Assembly (NCBI RefSeq): GCF_013456555.2
Contig: NZ_CP084882.1
Span: 186,001-250,000 of the forward strand
Origin: Natrinema zhouii
Lineage (GTDB): Archaea; Halobacteriota; Halobacteria; Halobacteriales; Natrialbaceae
Length of the DNA: 64,000 bases
Reading direction: 5' to 3'
Part shown: piece after piece, positions 18,279 through 26,517 of the stretch
How positions within the stretch are numbered: the first letter of the stretch is position 1
How the letters are laid out: each line of letters starts with the position of its first letter
Notes under the pieces: generated by a model
Databases searched by the model: none
Told to the model about the DNA's origin: nothing
The model's input: only the letters and a program-made list of their open reading frames with translations
Translations under genes and position numbers: made by a program

Positions 18279-18289
18279 TAAGGTCCAAT

Positions 18290-18710
18290 CTATATAGCAC
18301 CGTGTTTCGAGGGATTGTTCAGCTGCGCCGACCGGCTTAACAGCACTCGGCAGACGCTCATACTGATTCGGTCGAACGCTTTACATAGCGTAGATGGAGC
18401 GGGGAGATCGGCCGCGATGAGGCCGATTTCTCCGGTTATTTGAGGTATCTCTTTCAGCAGGTCAATCGTCATCCGGTAAGACGTATCGAGGTAAATTCGC
18501 AGACAATGCAGGGAAACGAGGGCATAGTCGGCGAATCCGCCGCCACCTTTCGGGGCAACGTATTCGTCTCCATCGCCAATAACGTTTTGAGCAATCGGCA
18601 CAACTGCCCAATGAAGCGGGTGATTTGGGACATGAACAACTGAAGTCTCCCGCTTCAAGACCTTCGATTTAGCGAACCATTCCGCTGTCGTTTAGTGGTT
18701 CAACACAGCC
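18290..18710 (-). mobile_element. IS5-family transposase remnant with one terminal repeat
   Basis: The frame 18290-18658 reads DEYVAPKGGGGFADYALVSL, then MTIDLLKEIPQITGEIGL and LPAPSTLCKAFDRISMSVCR, the N-terminal third of an IS5-type transposase. It stops at GAI-TAG before the first catalytic aspartate. GGTTCAACACAGCC at 18697-18710 resembles the terminal repeat (CTATTCAACACGGCA) of the intact IS5 element at 24814-25742. The other end is lost. Confidence 0.7.
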
Positions 18711-19062
18711 TTTCAGCGTTACCATCCGTTCAGTACGAGGCTAAGCAGACCTATGTCCATCGAATAAACTGCTGTCTCTGATCCTCGCCTATCAGTTAAT
18801 GTGGTGCGCATTGGTCTTTAGCTAAGCCTCAGCAGTCGGTTGGATGGCAGTAGCGAGCTGTTCTTGAAGGATCGGTCGTTGCTTGTGGATCACTGTGCCG
18901 TCGAGGGAATATTGCCAAACACGAGAGTTTCACCAGTGTAAAAGAGATTTGTCTTCTATGTCGTAGAAGGTCTAGATGGAGGCAGGCACCACGCTCGGGG
19001 GATAGTTCTTCGAGAAACCGCGTGCTGGAACACGCGGCTAATGCCTGTCTCGGCTCAGGACA
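18711..19062. other. Intergenic, no gene seen
   Basis: About 350 bases. The long minus frame across it encodes a basic, arginine/cysteine-rich peptide unlike haloarchaeal proteins. Probably decayed DNA between the IS5 remnant and the zinc-protein module. Confidence 0.4.
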
Positions 19063-19260
19063 ATGACCCGGGATACAGGCGGTCAACAGTACGAGCCGAA
19101 TCGCGAAGAAACTGACTCTCGGGGCAGTAGTTGCCCGCACTGTGGGTGACCAACAGCGGTCGTCGAGTTGAGCGATTTCGGTCCCACGGCGGGCCAGTAC
19201 TGTCCGATGCACGGCGTAGTCCACGCAACGTCGATCTCAACGGTGAACGACAATAGTTGA
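19063..19260 (+). pseudogene. Zinc-ribbon protein with in-frame TGA
   Basis: MTRDTGGQQYEPNREETDSR, then GSSCPHCG, a TGA (19147-19149), then PTAVVELSDFGPTAGQYCPM-HG to a second TGA. Reading through gives a 65-residue protein with CPHC and YCPMHG as a zinc site, so one nonsense change (for example TGG to TGA) probably inactivated it. Confidence 0.55.
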
Positions 19261-19434
19261 GTGTCGACACCGCTCGGCCAATCTGGTGGTCGCCCACAAC
19301 GTGGTGTGCGATCACGCCGACGCCATCCGAGAGGATCTGCGCTGTCTAATCTGCCGGGCTGGCACTCATCGGACCCGCGATCAACGGACCGACATAGTGC
19401 GACTTGAGACAGGACCGACACTGGGGGAAACGCG

Positions 19435-19584
19435 ATGAGTTCGAGCGAACAGTGCCCGCATTGTGGGCGTTCGCTCGCGCTCGTCGCGGATGACACGATC
19501 TATCGTGAGTGAATCTCGCACGGCTTCGGCGCGGCGAACGACAAGTTTCGATCGTATTGCGGTGCGCTGCCGAGCGATCGATAA
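19435..19584 (+). pseudogene. Zinc-ribbon protein with in-frame TGA
   Basis: MSSSEQCPHCGRSLALVADD, TIYRE, TGA (19510-19512), then ISHGFGAANDKFRSYCGALP-SDR and TAA. The 25-residue first part has one CPHC knuckle; the second knuckle (only SYCG visible) lies beyond the stop. It could also be expressed as a 25-residue peptide. Same pattern of decay as 19063-19260. Confidence 0.45.
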
Positions 19585-19771
19585 CGGCCGTAATGCCGTG
19601 CTTGAGGCGATACGACTGTCGACGCTGGCACTGTTCGTGACGGCGTGGATCAACATGATGTGATGGCCATCGTCTGGAGTGCTTTATCGATGATAACCTC
19701 GAGGTCTTCCATCTAGCCGCCGTCGGTAGTGCGCTTGCCACCAATGCTACCGTAGAAGCACCTGAACAGCC

Positions 19772-19809
19772 GGTGGCGTTGTTCGCTCCCTGACAGGGAT
19801 AGAGGGATC
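19772..19809 (+). promoter_or_regulatory. GTGTTGTT/C-tract leader, copy 1
   Basis: GGTGGCGTTGTTCG, then CTCCCT-GAC-AGGGAT and AGAGGGATC, 7 bases before ATG 19817. C-tract CTCCCT can pair with AGGGA of either following G-tract. Confidence 0.55.
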
Positions 19810-19816
19810 AAAGACG

Positions 19817-20038
19817 ATGCAAACTGCCAGCCAGATCACGAACCCACTCGCCGTTGAGTTCACTACCGAGTCCGATTCGACCGTCGAGCATTCCCGCTTC
19901 GGCGTATTCGACGCCCCTGAACACACTAACACGAGCTGTAACTACTGCGGGAAGTTCGGACTTGTTCCGACCCAGAGCTGTGAAACTGCCTGTGACCTCG
20001 GAGTTCAACTCATCTGCTCCGACTGCGAGAGCACGTAA
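19817..20038 (+). CDS. Small zinc-finger protein of plasmid module
   Basis: 73 residues, MQTASQITNPLAVEFTTESD..., with SCNYCGKFG and LICSDCEST knuckles at ~40 and ~67 that would bind zinc, plus two more cysteines (SCETAC). The family is not recognised. The shared leader lies just upstream, and the SWIM gene follows after 42 bases. Confidence 0.6.
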   Translation: MQTASQITNPLAVEFTTESDSTVEHSRFGVFDAPEHTNTSCNYCGKFGLVPTQSCETACDLGVQLICSDCEST

Positions 20039-20080
20039 CTCGAAACGATCGACCAGTCTACCGGTAGTTACACCTGATCT

Positions 20081-20428
20081 ATGTCAATATCACCATCAGC
20101 ACATCCGATCGAGCGACTTGAACCGACCCAGCGGACGCTCCGACGCGCCCAGTACGAAGCCTTCGAGTTCGAACTTGTCGCGCAGGGCGTCCTCGTTCGC
20201 AACGCCAGTCACGCAAATCCCGAGGACCACGAGTACCTCGTGACGATCGAGGACGGCTTGCCGCACAGCTGTCCGTGTCCAGCAGACAAACACCACCAGG
20301 GTGCATGCAAACATCGGGTTGCAGTCGCGATCCGAACGTCCGTTCTCGAGGCTGCACGCAATGCACAGCGGATTCGAGAACTCGAGGTCTGCGGGTTGCA
20401 GGCCACAGCGAATCCACCAGCGCCGTGA
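20081..20428 (+). CDS. SWIM zinc-finger protein
   Basis: 115 residues. The central motif SCPCPADKHHQGACKHRVAV (~63-82) is the SWIM pattern CxC-xn-CxH, which binds zinc and often DNA or protein; LVAQGVLVRNASH and HEYLVTIEDG form the beta-hairpin before it. Haloarchaeal plasmids often carry such short SWIM proteins. It is followed immediately by a 10-base inverted repeat. Confidence 0.85.
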   Translation: MSISPSAHPIERLEPTQRTLRRAQYEAFEFELVAQGVLVRNASHANPEDHEYLVTIEDGLPHSCPCPADKHHQGACKHRVAVAIRTSVLEAARNAQRIRELEVCGLQATANPPAP

Positions 20429-20470
20429 GTTACCCCACACGTGAAACTGAGTCCGAAGTCGTGGGGTAAC
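20429..20470. terminator. 10-bp inverted repeat after SWIM gene
   Basis: GTTACCCCAC (20429-20438) and GTGGGGTAAC (20461-20470) are perfect complements with a 22-base loop, starting one base after the SWIM stop codon. It could be a transcript end or an attenuator before the next leader. Confidence 0.5.
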
Positions 20471-20510
20471 TTCGCCAGAGTCGACCAGCATCCGCACGAA
20501 CGTACCGCAC

Positions 20511-20552
20511 GTGGTGTTGTTACACCCTCGAGAGGGATGGAGGGTATCACAG
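20511..20552 (+). promoter_or_regulatory. GTGTTGTT/C-tract leader, copy 2
   Basis: GTGGTGTTGTTACA, CCCTCGAGAGGG, AT, GGAGGG, then TATCACAG and ATG 20553. The second G-tract is a good Shine-Dalgarno sequence at 8-base spacing; the first G-tract competes for the CCCTC. Confidence 0.75.
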
Positions 20553-21197
20553 ATGTCACGAGCAGACGAGACGGCAGCACAGCCAACGAAAACATCCGAT
20601 GAAGCGCAGTCAACCGACTGCACGACGCTGCTTCCACGACGGTTCCTCGCGACTGCCAGTGGGCCGGTCACTCGGATCACTGACCATAGTGACGAGACGA
20701 CTGAGCGTGTTTGCGCCGACATCTCCATCGAGTACTCAATCGAGACGCTCGAAGAGTTCGCCACGTTCTGGGGCTTCCGCGATTACCGCAGCTGGAAGCG
20801 AGCGGCTCTCGAGGCTCTCCTCAAGAGACAGGAACCCGACGCTGTGACGTACGCCGTCGACGAGGATGACCTCGAAGAGTGGGACATCACGGTTGACGGA
20901 CGTGTTGAGGCATTTGTGGGACTCGTCGAGACGATGGCCGACTACACAGGACGAGATCCTTCTTGTCGAGACGCAATCCCTCATCGGATTGCAGCTCGGA
21001 TCAACGGCCTCACCGATGGTCGCCAGACGACTGACGACGTTCTCGAGGAGTTTGCTGACGAGCTTCACCAGGCAGAGCTGTGGGGGCATGGAGCGCACCT
21101 CGCTCTTCTGAACGTCAGACACGCCCACCACGAGCCGATTGAACAGCAGGCCGCAACGCTTGCTCGCACTCTCAGTGACGACGGGGGTGAGGAGTAA
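20553..21197 (+). CDS. Conserved plasmid-type protein, unknown function
   Basis: 214 residues from MSRADETAAQPTKTSD; this ATG is fixed by the Shine-Dalgarno-containing leader 8 bases upstream. Seen: an acidic N-terminal tail, a segment YSIETLEEFATFWGFRDYRS (~65-84) resembling a small helical DNA-binding or recognition unit, and a helical C-terminal half (HQAELWGHGAHLALLNVRHA). First gene of a tight five-gene run (to 22391). Family not recognised. Confidence 0.65.
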   Translation: MSRADETAAQPTKTSDEAQSTDCTTLLPRRFLATASGPVTRITDHSDETTERVCADISIEYSIETLEEFATFWGFRDYRSWKRAALEALLKRQEPDAVTYAVDEDDLEEWDITVDGRVEAFVGLVETMADYTGRDPSCRDAIPHRIAARINGLTDGRQTTDDVLEEFADELHQAELWGHGAHLALLNVRHAHHEPIEQQAATLARTLSDDGGEE

Positions 21198-21661
21198 TGA
21201 GCGAGCAGTCGATCAAACTTGGTGACGTCTGTTTGGATCTCGCACAGGGGCAACCAGTGCACGTGGTCACCGATACTGGCCAGACCGTAGCGGAGTGGTC
21301 CGAGGCAAACAACTACAATCTGCTCGATAATTACGGGAACTCACGATTCGACGCAACCAACGACGATCGCGTATTCGATGTCGTCTACTGTTCGAGCCTG
21401 AAGTCCAGACCTTCGAAAACCTACGCATATCCGGAGTCGCGGCTTGGCCGTATCGAGAGCGAGGCAGCCGATGCTGGCCGTCAGGTCGCCGATCGTGTGG
21501 TCGTCACTGTTCTTGAAGAACTGTTCGAGCGAGCAGCCAAGGACGACGATGGAGCCGTGACCGTCCTCGAGCGTTATGCCACCGACGTGGGATATGCGGA
21601 CGAGGCCGCTGAAGCGCGTGAACTGGCTGAGGTCGATCGGATCATCGGAGGTGAGGCATGA
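21197..21661 (+). CDS. Conserved plasmid-type protein, unknown function
   Basis: 154 residues. The start ATG overlaps the previous stop by one base (TAATG), indicating translational coupling. The N-terminal half looks like a small beta-barrel (IKLGDVCLDLAQGQPVHVVT, then VFDVVYCSSLKSRPSKTYAY); the C-terminal half is helical and acidic. No catalytic motif was seen. Confidence 0.65.
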   Translation: MSEQSIKLGDVCLDLAQGQPVHVVTDTGQTVAEWSEANNYNLLDNYGNSRFDATNDDRVFDVVYCSSLKSRPSKTYAYPESRLGRIESEAADAGRQVADRVVVTVLEELFERAAKDDDGAVTVLERYATDVGYADEAAEARELAEVDRIIGGEA

Positions 21662-22005
21662 TGGTGGCCGATCTGCTGACGTACGTCGACGAGAGTGACG
21701 CACCTGAGGACACGCTCACCGAGTCGCAAGTGTGGGCGCTTCGTCAGGGCGTGCAGGCGGCGATCGATCGCGGTGACGAGAGTCTCTCACTTCCGTCGAG
21801 AGCACTCTCGCCTGACCGATGGCATCATTGGGGCATCGGCATCTCTGTCTGGGTCCACGACAGCGGTGTCGTCGTCCTCCAGAAGGACGGGAACACGATC
21901 GTGACCGATATCTCGATGCTCGAGCACGTTTCGCTAGTACTGGCTGGTGCCCACGCCAAGATCGGTCGCGTGACGCGGATCGATCCAGAGAGAGGTGACG
22001 AGTGA
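21658..22005 (+). CDS. Conserved plasmid-type protein, unknown function
   Basis: 115 residues, MMVADLLTYVDESDAPEDTL. It overlaps the upstream gene by four bases (ATGA). Helix (VWALRQGVQAAIDRGDESLS) then strands (ISVWVHDSGVVVLQKDGNTI). Unknown family; co-translated with its neighbours. Confidence 0.6.
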   Translation: MMVADLLTYVDESDAPEDTLTESQVWALRQGVQAAIDRGDESLSLPSRALSPDRWHHWGIGISVWVHDSGVVVLQKDGNTIVTDISMLEHVSLVLAGAHAKIGRVTRIDPERGDE

Positions 22006-22391
22006 TGGCGATCGTCGACACTGAAGAGCGGTATGCTGGTGCGTTCGACACGGTGACGTGTCCTGTCTGTGGCTCCGACGAATGGACACACCTTGTCTAT
22101 CAAGGCGTTTTCTGTGCGACCTGCAACACTCGGTGTACGCTGCGTGAACCGTCTGGCGACCAGGGCTTCATCGCCGAGTTCGACAGCCAGTACACGTGGT
22201 CCGTCGAAGAGGCTGAGCCGATTCCCGAGACTGATGAGTACGGCGCGCTCGCGTCTGGCAAGTGGCTTGGGACCGAGTCTCGTGGCTACGATCGCTACTG
22301 GTTCTCGGCGTATGCAGCCCACGTCGATGGTTGCGAGAGCGAGTGGGAGCCAGCGTGGGATCGAGAGACAGTGACCGCAGAAGCTGACTAG
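22005..22391 (+). CDS. Zinc-ribbon protein of plasmid module
   Basis: 128 residues from MAIVDTEERYAGAFDTVTCP. The ATG overlaps the previous stop (TGATG). One zinc ribbon: CPVCGSDEW (~19-27) and FCATCNTRC (~37-45). The rest is tryptophan/tyrosine-rich and acidic. Last gene of the coupled run. Function unknown. Confidence 0.65.
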   Translation: MAIVDTEERYAGAFDTVTCPVCGSDEWTHLVYQGVFCATCNTRCTLREPSGDQGFIAEFDSQYTWSVEEAEPIPETDEYGALASGKWLGTESRGYDRYWFSAYAAHVDGCESEWEPAWDRETVTAEAD

Positions 22392-22449
22392 CGCTCAATC
22401 AGACACGAAGACACTCAGCGACAGCACTGGACGTCCTCCTTGCTGTTCG

Positions 22450-22491
22450 GTGGTGTTGTTCTCCCCTCGAGAGGGGTGGAGGGTTTGACAG
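22450..22491 (+). promoter_or_regulatory. GTGTTGTT/C-tract leader, copy 3
   Basis: GTGGTGTTGTTCT, CCCCTCGAGAGGGG, TGGAGGG, then TTTGACAG and ATG 22492. Almost identical to copy 2 in layout, with the stem one pair longer on both sides. Confidence 0.75.
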
Positions 22492-22815
22492 ATGAGCCGA
22501 TTCAGAGAGCTGAAACAGATTGTACAGCGATCCGAATACTATGAAACCGACACAGGCCGAAAACTGCGCCTGCGTGCGGAAGCCGAGGTGATTGCTCGTA
22601 CAGAGTGGTTGGTTCCCGACGGCGGGACCGTAGCCGCCGAGGCTACTCAGAGTGAGTCCGGGAAACCGACGTACACGCGGCATGTCGAACCGCCGGAACA
22701 GGGTGGTAAGGCGTACGTCCGATGTACGTACTGCGAACGCGAGCTGCTGGTCGAACTCGGTGGACAGGACAACCTGTCGCATGCGCCCGGCTGCCCGGAG
22801 CGTGAGTCGCGATGA
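22492..22815 (+). CDS. Zinc-ribbon protein
   Basis: 107 residues, MSRFRELKQIVQRSEYYETD. A C-terminal ribbon holds YVRCTYCERELL (~75-86) and SHAPGCPER (~96-104), a C-x2-C...H-x3-C site. The N-terminal half is helical. The leader fixes the start. The next gene overlaps its end by four bases (ATGA). Confidence 0.65.
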   Translation: MSRFRELKQIVQRSEYYETDTGRKLRLRAEAEVIARTEWLVPDGGTVAAEATQSESGKPTYTRHVEPPEQGGKAYVRCTYCERELLVELGGQDNLSHAPGCPERESR

Positions 22816-22988
22816 GCGAATCCGTCGACAGCTGGCCTGATGAACGAGTGCAGACCGAACTCAAAGCAGTGCTGGCCGAGCTGCAAACGCTCGAGGATCA
22901 CCTGGCCGAGCCGTTGACCCTCTCAAGTGCGATCACTAAGCTCGAGACGACGCGTGCCATGTACGAACATGCGGTTGTGGGGGTGTGA
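22812..22988 (+). CDS. Small helical protein, 58 residues
   Basis: MSESVDSWPDERVQTELKAV, then LAELQTLEDHLAEPLTLSSA and on to HAVVGV-TGA. Acidic, heptad-like leucine spacing, start coupled to the previous stop. No known family. Its place in a tight gene run is the main support. Confidence 0.55.
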   Translation: MSESVDSWPDERVQTELKAVLAELQTLEDHLAEPLTLSSAITKLETTRAMYEHAVVGV

Positions 22989-22990
22989 CG

Positions 22991-23155
22991 ATGCCCAACT
23001 GTTCGAACTGTGGTGCGCACGTCACAGAACAGTACAAGCGGGTATTTTCGGACAACACCGGAACGCTCCACGCTTGTCCGAACTGCCGATCCCAGCACGA
23101 GCGATTTTCAGGAGCAGGGGCCGGGCTAGCAGAGGAGGCGAATCATGGTAACTAA
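22991..23155 (+). CDS. Small zinc-ribbon protein (DUF7563-like)
   Basis: 54 residues: MPNCSNCGAHVTEQYKRVFS, then ACPNCRSQHERFSGAGAG. Two CxxC knuckles spaced as in the haloarchaeal family that begins MPxCxNCGxxVT (I recall it as DUF7563; not verified). Two bases separate it from the upstream stop. Probably a DNA- or RNA-binding accessory. Confidence 0.7.
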   Translation: MPNCSNCGAHVTEQYKRVFSDNTGTLHACPNCRSQHERFSGAGAGLAEEANHGN

Positions 23156-23398
23156 GCAAGTCGAATACGAGTAGTCGGAAACGCCGCCGAGCATCGCAAT
23201 TATTGAAGCGATCGCGAGTCTCAAAAATTGCCCGGCAACCGAGCTGGGACCAACCCACGGAATCGTCTTGTCCGACACGATCGATACTGAGGCGCTCGAT
23301 CGGCTCGTCACAACCGGCGAATCGGTGTCGGTCGCGTTCTCGGTCAGTGATATGACGTTAAACTCACCGAGAAGATGCTGCTCGTTCGCACCACCTGA
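23145..23398 (+). pseudogene. HalOD1-type domain protein, broken
   Basis: MVTKQVEYE, TAG, then SETPPSIAIIEAIASLKNCP, ATELGPTHGIVLSDTIDTEA, LDRLVTTGESVSVAFS, then a frameshift to YDVKLTEKMLLVRTT-TGA. The helix-helix-strand order is that of the HalOD1 output domain, comparable with the intact gene at 32519-32731. Nonsense (TGG to TAG likely) plus a frameshift make it dead. Confidence 0.65.
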
Positions 23399-23501
23399 GA
23401 CACGAACGCTCGAGCAGCAGTGAGTCATGCGAACTGTAGACTCTGTCTTAGTCTTGATTCACTCTCAGTTCTGAATAAAGAAACCGTATTACCAACTACT
23501 G

Positions 23502-23542
23502 TTAACCAACACTCGTGGAAGGATGTGACTTCTGTTGGTTAA
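23502..23542. repeat. 10-bp inverted repeat upstream of vapBC-like pair
   Basis: TTAACCAACA and TGTTGGTTAA, perfectly complementary with a 21-base spacer, 110 bases before the antitoxin start. It may be an operator bound by the ribbon-helix-helix antitoxin (inference) or a mobile-element end. Confidence 0.45.
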
Positions 23543-23651
23543 AACTCCATGATCCGTTTCCGAGAAATAATTATGACTGTGTGTATGTAGTCTATTGCAG
23601 GCCAATAGGATAGCCGAGAACTTTATACGATTGTGTAGCGATGGTATAGAC

Positions 23652-23876
23652 ATGAGTAGTGATCGAAAGTCGGTTCCAGTATCCATGCCGCCGGAGCTGG
23701 TAAAAGAACTGGACGAACTGGTCGAAGAAGGTATGTTCAGCTCCCGCTCCGAGGCGCTTCGGTACGGAGCTCGCCTCGTTGTTCGCGAAGAGCGCCATGC
23801 CCGACTGCATGACTTCACCGCAGAGCAGGCCGGCGATGATATCCGCGAGCGACTGGAGCGCAAACGTGTATCTTGA
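23652..23876 (+). CDS. Ribbon-helix-helix antitoxin (VapB-like)
   Basis: 74 residues: KSVPVSMPPELVKELDELVE then GMFSSRSEALRYGARLVVRE, a textbook ribbon-helix-helix DNA-binding fold, followed by a tail that would thread the toxin. ATG 23652 was chosen over the longer frame because the RHH strand begins there. It overlaps the toxin by 11 bases. It would repress its own promoter and neutralise the PIN nuclease. Confidence 0.85.
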   Translation: MSSDRKSVPVSMPPELVKELDELVEEGMFSSRSEALRYGARLVVREERHARLHDFTAEQAGDDIRERLERKRVS

Positions 23877-24249
23877 TACGGATCCGATCCTTGCGCTCCT
23901 GAAAACTGATGACTGGCTCGCAAGCAGCGTCGATCTCGAAGCGATTGAGGAGCCGAAAACATCGGTTGCGACAGCGATCGAAGTCCAGTACGTCATGGAG
24001 GGTGAATGGGATCGGGACCAACTCGCGGACGCCCACACAGCGATCGTCGACGAGGGGGTTGACCTTGTCCCGCTGACTGTCGACGTGATGGAGGCGGCGG
24101 CGACGTTGCGAAAGCGATACGAGAAGCTCAACGTCTTCGATGCAGTCCATCTCGGGACGGCCGACATGCTCGGCGAACCGATCGTTTCGACCGATACGCT
24201 CTATCCAGATATTGTGGAAATAGAGCATATCGACCCTCGAGAATATTGA
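23866..24249 (+). CDS. PIN-domain ribonuclease toxin (VapC-like)
   Basis: 127 residues starting at GTG 23866: MYLDTDPILALLKTDDWLAS. Acidic metal-binding residues are visible in YLDTDPI, ATAIEVQYVMEGE, NVFDAVHLGTAD and STDTLYPD, the usual PIN quartet. Overlap with the antitoxin shows translational coupling. VapC toxins cleave tRNA or rRNA; the target here is unknown. Confidence 0.87.
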   Translation: MYLDTDPILALLKTDDWLASSVDLEAIEEPKTSVATAIEVQYVMEGEWDRDQLADAHTAIVDEGVDLVPLTVDVMEAAATLRKRYEKLNVFDAVHLGTADMLGEPIVSTDTLYPDIVEIEHIDPREY

Positions 24250-24813
24250 TCAGATGAATCCGTCAAGAACGACGATCTTGTGAGAGTCTACCTGCTGACC
24301 TTGGAGGTTCGGCGGCGTTCGGATTGATATTGTTCCTGCGCTCATCGCGACAGTCGCTGCTGGGTTCCGTTTGAACGATGATATGGCCCCACGGAATCGG
24401 CCCTGAACGTCGTAGAAGAGACCAACGATTGTCACTGTGTCAGGATTTGCACCCTGAAGATCAATTTCGGCAGTTAGATCGATACCACCTTCGGGATCGG
24501 CAGTCATATCCGAGCTGACCACTGTAGCTGCTTCGATCTCCGACGCATCCACGATGAGGTCAGACTTGATGATCCGGGCCTCAACATATTCGAGACGGTC
24601 TGGCGTTTTGGTGTAGTACCGTGTATAGTCCTTCCAGACCGTGTTTGCCGGGATATACGGACAATATCCCTCTCGCACTTCCAGAATAGTATCATTCGAA
24701 TCGTAGAATCGTAGTTCGGTTTGAACCCAGCCGTGGGTGATCCCTTCTATGTTCTTGATTTCTGTAACTGCCCATGGGATTTGGCCGCTCGGTGGTGCAG
24801 TTACCGAATCTCC

Positions 24814-25742
24814 TGCCCTGTTGAATAGCGATCTAATCGGCTGATATCACGGAGCAGAAGGACGAAGCCGAGGAAATCGATTCTGTCCATGGAAGTCGAT
24901 CTCCTCGACTTCGTTGAGCAGTGTCGGCACCTAGTCAAACAAGCGTTGGGAAAGCACGCGGGCGAGCCCGCCAGCGGCGGGTTCGCCCGCTGGAAGCACG
25001 TCGTTCTGCACTGTCTCCGGCTCGAAGACGGCCACAGCTACCGAGAAACGTCGAATCGGCTGAAGTATATGGCCGAGATTCGTGACGCACTCGGTTTAGA
25101 TCGAGACGATCTCCCGGACTACAGCACAATCTACAAATCATTCGACCGGCTGAAAATGTGGGTTTGGCGGGCGTTGCTGCGCGTTTCAGCGCAGCAACAC
25201 CCGCAGTCTGGCCACGCTGCTCTCGACAGCACATTCTTCGACCGTCGCTCAGCCTCGTCGTACTACCGCCAGCGGTCAGGCAGTAACGTCCAAACACTGA
25301 AAGTGACGACACTAACCGATAGAGAGTCTCTTGCTGTCCTTGACGTGCATATCTCTGCCCGGTGGAAACACGATACGAAGACCGGGCCGCAGGTCGTCCG
25401 CCGGAACGCGGACGACCTGCTGTCCGTAGCTGCCGACAAAGCGTTCCACAACTGGATCACGAAATACGAGTTCTACGCGCTTGGTGTCGAACCACTCATC
25501 TTACAGCGTGGATCGAGGCCGTTGACGCTAGGTCATAACGCTCTCATCCGCGCAAAAGGCTACTCTCAGCGCTGGATGGCCGAGACTTCGTATTCGACAA
25601 CGAAGCGCTCGCTCGGCGATGCCGTGCGAGCGCTGGGCTGGTATCGGCAGTTCCGTGAAATCGTCCTGATGTTCGCTATCTCGAACATAGAACTGCTCTG
25701 TGAACCGCTGTGACCGTGACTCAGCATCTATTCAACACGGCA
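24814..25742 (+). mobile_element. IS5-family insertion sequence, 929 bp
   Basis: Ends TGCCCTGTTGAATAG and (complement) TGCCGTGTTGAATAG match at 14 of 15 bases. GAATCTCC is duplicated at 24806-24813 and 25743-25750. One intact transposase is encoded rightwards, opposite to the interrupted lipoprotein gene. Confidence 0.9.
24889..25713 (+). CDS. IS5-family transposase
   Basis: 274 residues, MEVDLLDFVEQCRHLVKQAL. The DDE residues are visible in ALDSTFFDRR, SVAADKAFHN and MAETSYSTTKRSLGD. Length is normal for short haloarchaeal IS5 transposases. No frame damage, so the element is probably active. Confidence 0.92.
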   Translation: MEVDLLDFVEQCRHLVKQALGKHAGEPASGGFARWKHVVLHCLRLEDGHSYRETSNRLKYMAEIRDALGLDRDDLPDYSTIYKSFDRLKMWVWRALLRVSAQQHPQSGHAALDSTFFDRRSASSYYRQRSGSNVQTLKVTTLTDRESLAVLDVHISARWKHDTKTGPQVVRRNADDLLSVAADKAFHNWITKYEFYALGVEPLILQRGSRPLTLGHNALIRAKGYSQRWMAETSYSTTKRSLGDAVRALGWYRQFREIVLMFAISNIELLCEPL

Positions 25743-26068
25743 GAATCTCCTAAAATGAAATCGGTACTTCTGACTGTTGCTGATCCCTTCTTTGTCGCTT
25801 TTGCATTTTCAGTTGGCTCGTCATTTTGTGCTTCTGTATTTTCGTTCGGATTGCTATTTTGAGATTCTGTGTTTCCGTTTGAATCGTTCTTCTGGTTCTG
25901 TTGTGGCTGTGATGTATTACTGCTGGATTCATCGCTTGCACATCCAGCCAGAATACCGACACCGGAAGCAGCGAGGGCTGTGATATATCTTCTACGGGCT
26001 ACATTCTTCATACATAATGAATTTCTGAAGGACTCTTGTAGCTGTTGTGTCGGTGGAGGGATGTTCTA

Positions 26069-26086
26069 AGGATTTCAACAGAGCCT
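26069..26086. mobile_element. Isolated IS5-like end
   Basis: AAGGATTTCAACAGAGCC matches 33413-33430 over GGATTTCAACAGAGCC and resembles IS5-type terminal repeats (GGCTCTGTTGAAATCC on the other strand). No second end or transposase is nearby. Likely scar of a lost element. Confidence 0.35.
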
Positions 26087-26142
26087 CTCGATTGTATCAC
26101 TTGGGTTCTCTGTAGCCCTCTGTGATTCCGACGCGATCGACC

Positions 26143-26196
26143 GTGGTGTTGCTCACCTCCTCAGAGGAGTGGAGGGCGCGTGTACAAGCAATACGC
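26143..26196 (+). promoter_or_regulatory. GTGTTGTT/C-tract leader, copy 4
   Basis: GTGGTGTTGCTCA, CCTCCTC-A-GAGGAG, TGGAGGG, then a second stem GAGGGCGCGT...ACGCGCTCTC (26172-26203) before ATG 26217. The C-tract and first G-tract both differ from copies 2 and 3, yet remain complementary. Confidence 0.7.
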
Positions 26197-26216
26197 GCTC
26201 TCCAAGACTGATCATC

Positions 26217-26360
26217 ATGCCACTCCTAGACGTATACGAACACACGTTTGACGAAGACGTCCCCCTCTCTCGAGAGCCGCCCGTCAGAGACGGGGACAGC
26301 GAGGAACAGATACTGCCCTACGACGGACTCAGCGCAGACAGCAACACCGAGGAGGATTGA
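26217..26360 (+). CDS. Small acidic protein, 47 residues
   Basis: MPLLDVYEHTFDEDVPLSRE, then PPVRDGDSEEQILPYDGLSA, very acidic (E/D about a third). Chosen start follows the leader. No family recognised. DNA-mimic or antirestriction proteins are small and acidic, but nothing specific supports that here. Confidence 0.5.
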   Translation: MPLLDVYEHTFDEDVPLSREPPVRDGDSEEQILPYDGLSADSNTEED

Positions 26361-26517
26361 TCCTCCCTATGACGATCGAGATTCAGAACAGGATAGCGTG
26401 GGTGGCGGCGAGCGTGGGGGTCGAAGACGGTTGGGGTGCACGGCGAGTGACTATGACTTTGGGCGATATATTTTGCCCAGAGGAAGAAATATGTGTGCCA
26501 ATCCCGTTAGTAGGAGT

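Larger units (their letters stand above)
24250..26011 (-). pseudogene. Lipoprotein gene split by an IS5 element
   Basis: The first part, 25743-26011, reads MKNVARRRYITALAASGVGI-LAGC (lipobox) and a long N/Q/E-rich linker, ending FILGDS. After the IS the frame resumes at 24813 as GDSVTAPPSGQIPWAVTEIK and runs to VVLDGFI-TAA. The joined protein would be ~275 residues with a C-terminal FxxxE-type beta domain (ARIIKSDLIVDASEIEAATV). It is a cell-surface lipoprotein of unknown role, interrupted so recently that both halves stay in frame. The leftmost fragment might still be expressed alone. Confidence 0.8.
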
